Shown piece after piece: positions 28,620 to 29,066 of a stretch of DNA of 29,066 nucleotides. How positions within the stretch are numbered: the first letter of the stretch is position 1; each line of letters opens with the position of its first letter. The stretch is from an uncultured Oxalobacteraceae bacterium (lineage in GTDB: Bacteria; Pseudomonadota; Gammaproteobacteria; Burkholderiales; Burkholderiaceae): the NCBI GenBank assembly GCA_946478765.1, contig CAMLDH010000010.1, positions 1 to 29,066 on the forward strand. Direction: 5' to 3'. The notes under the pieces are model-generated. The model saw only the letters and a program-made list of their open reading frames with translations. It was not told the origin of the DNA and ran no database searches. The position numbers were made by a program, and so were the translations under genes.

Positions 28620-29066
28620 TTACTTCGGTTGCATGCGGATCGCACCATCGAGACGAATCGTTTCGCCATTCAACATCACGTTCTCGATAATCGTCTTGGC
28701 CAGATGCGCATATTCCGCCGGGCGACCCAGACGCGACGGGAACGGCACCATGCGGCCCAACGCCTCCTGCACTTCTTGCGGCATGCCAAGCAACATCGGC
28801 GTCTCGAAGATGCCGGGCGCAATCGTCATCACGCGAATGCCGTTGCGCGACAGATCGCGCGCCATCGGCAATGTCATGCCGACCACCGCGGCTTTCGACG
28901 ATGCATACGCGGCCTGCCCCATCTGGCCGTCGAACGCGGCAACCGATGCAGTATTGATGATCACGCCACGCTCCCCCTGGTCGGTGGCGTCGGTCTTGGC
29001 CATTGCATCGGCGGCCAGACGCGCCATGTTGAAGGTGCCCACCAGATTAATGTTGACCGTGCGCTG
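28620..29066 (-). CDS. Short-chain dehydrogenase/reductase, 3-hydroxyacyl-CoA dehydrogenase type, 5' end outside the window
   Basis: The last 148 residues of an NAD(P)-dependent SDR; the family has about 250, so the N-terminal Rossmann glycine motif lies beyond base 29066. Visible parts are [17 protein letters not shown] (conserved Asn), [28 protein letters not shown] with the catalytic Ser, Tyr and Lys (S-x-Y-x3-K), [16 protein letters not shown], and [16 protein letters not shown] at the end. These, especially 'FDGQ.GQ.AY.ASK' and the APGIFxTPM motif, match the type-2 3-hydroxyacyl-CoA dehydrogenase (HSD17B10-like) group used in beta-oxidation of branched or short acyl chains. It is followed by the ggt leader. 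Confidence 0.9.
   Translation of the reverse strand, partial: QRTVNINLVGTFNMARLAADAMAKTDATDQGERGVIINTASVAAFDGQMGQAAYASSKAAVVGMTLPMARDLSRNGIRVMTIAPGIFETPMLLGMPQEVQEALGRMVPFPSRLGRPAEYAHLAKTIIENVMLNGETIRLDGAIRMQPK

Noticed and set aside
1..29066. CRISPR arrays, tRNA or rRNA genes, integrase/att sites, phage genes
   Set aside because: No regularly spaced repeats, no cloverleaf or rRNA-like segments, and no phage structural or integrase motifs were seen by eye.

Overview
The window looks like a chromosomal segment of a betaproteobacterium in the order Burkholderiales. Oxalobacteraceae (Herminiimonas/Herbaspirillum-like) is my best guess, from the look of the housekeeping proteins (IspH, FKBP-type isomerase, RadC, L28/L33, LivHMGF) and the moderate-GC, short-spacer gene style. 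This is recognition from memory, not a database search. No rRNA, tRNA, CRISPR array or prophage was seen.

Region 1 (1-8600, mostly minus strand) is a vitamin B12 uptake and cobinamide-salvage locus. A promoter near 8585 drives a cobalamin riboswitch (8580-8376), followed by a TonB-dependent receptor (btuB-like), cobT, cobS, cobC, the ABC permease and ATPase (btuC, btuD), a collapsed remnant that includes the 3' end of a cobB-like gene, and the 5' part of cobU. CobU, CobT, CobS and CobC together build the nucleotide loop of B12. The locus is scarred. Three different MITE-like elements sit in its spacers: in the riboswitch leader, between btuB and cobT, and exactly on the cobS stop codon. Two upstream biosynthetic genes appear reduced to short ends, and cobU is cut at about base 148, where a plus-strand PAS-domain fragment begins (rearrangement or assembly chimera).

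Region 2 (8600-11085) holds a glycine-zipper envelope protein, a maleylacetoacetate isomerase, a decayed IS4-like transposase and an AT-rich stretch framed by paired TACANNTGTA motifs. Region 3 (11086-15000) is a complete livHMGF branched-chain amino acid/amide ABC transporter without a local binding protein. It is preceded by a short ORF with a very good ribosome binding site.

Region 4 (15374-18303) contains fkpB-ispH (minus) divergent from radC, then rpmB-rpmG (plus) with a clear promoter and terminator. Region 5 (18325-23515, minus) runs purN, rsmB, a PLD-family nuclease-like protein, an MscS channel and a delta-9-type desaturase; rsmB/PLD/mscS are chained by ATGA overlaps. Region 6 (23566-24880) is a secreted guanyl-specific RNase with a barstar-like inhibitor behind a perfect palindrome. 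Region 7 (24880-29066) carries a His/Tyr/Pro-rich exported protein, a patatin-like phospholipase, a gamma-glutamyltransferase lipoprotein with a terminator hairpin directly ahead of its start codon, and the C-terminal part of a short-chain dehydrogenase running off the window.
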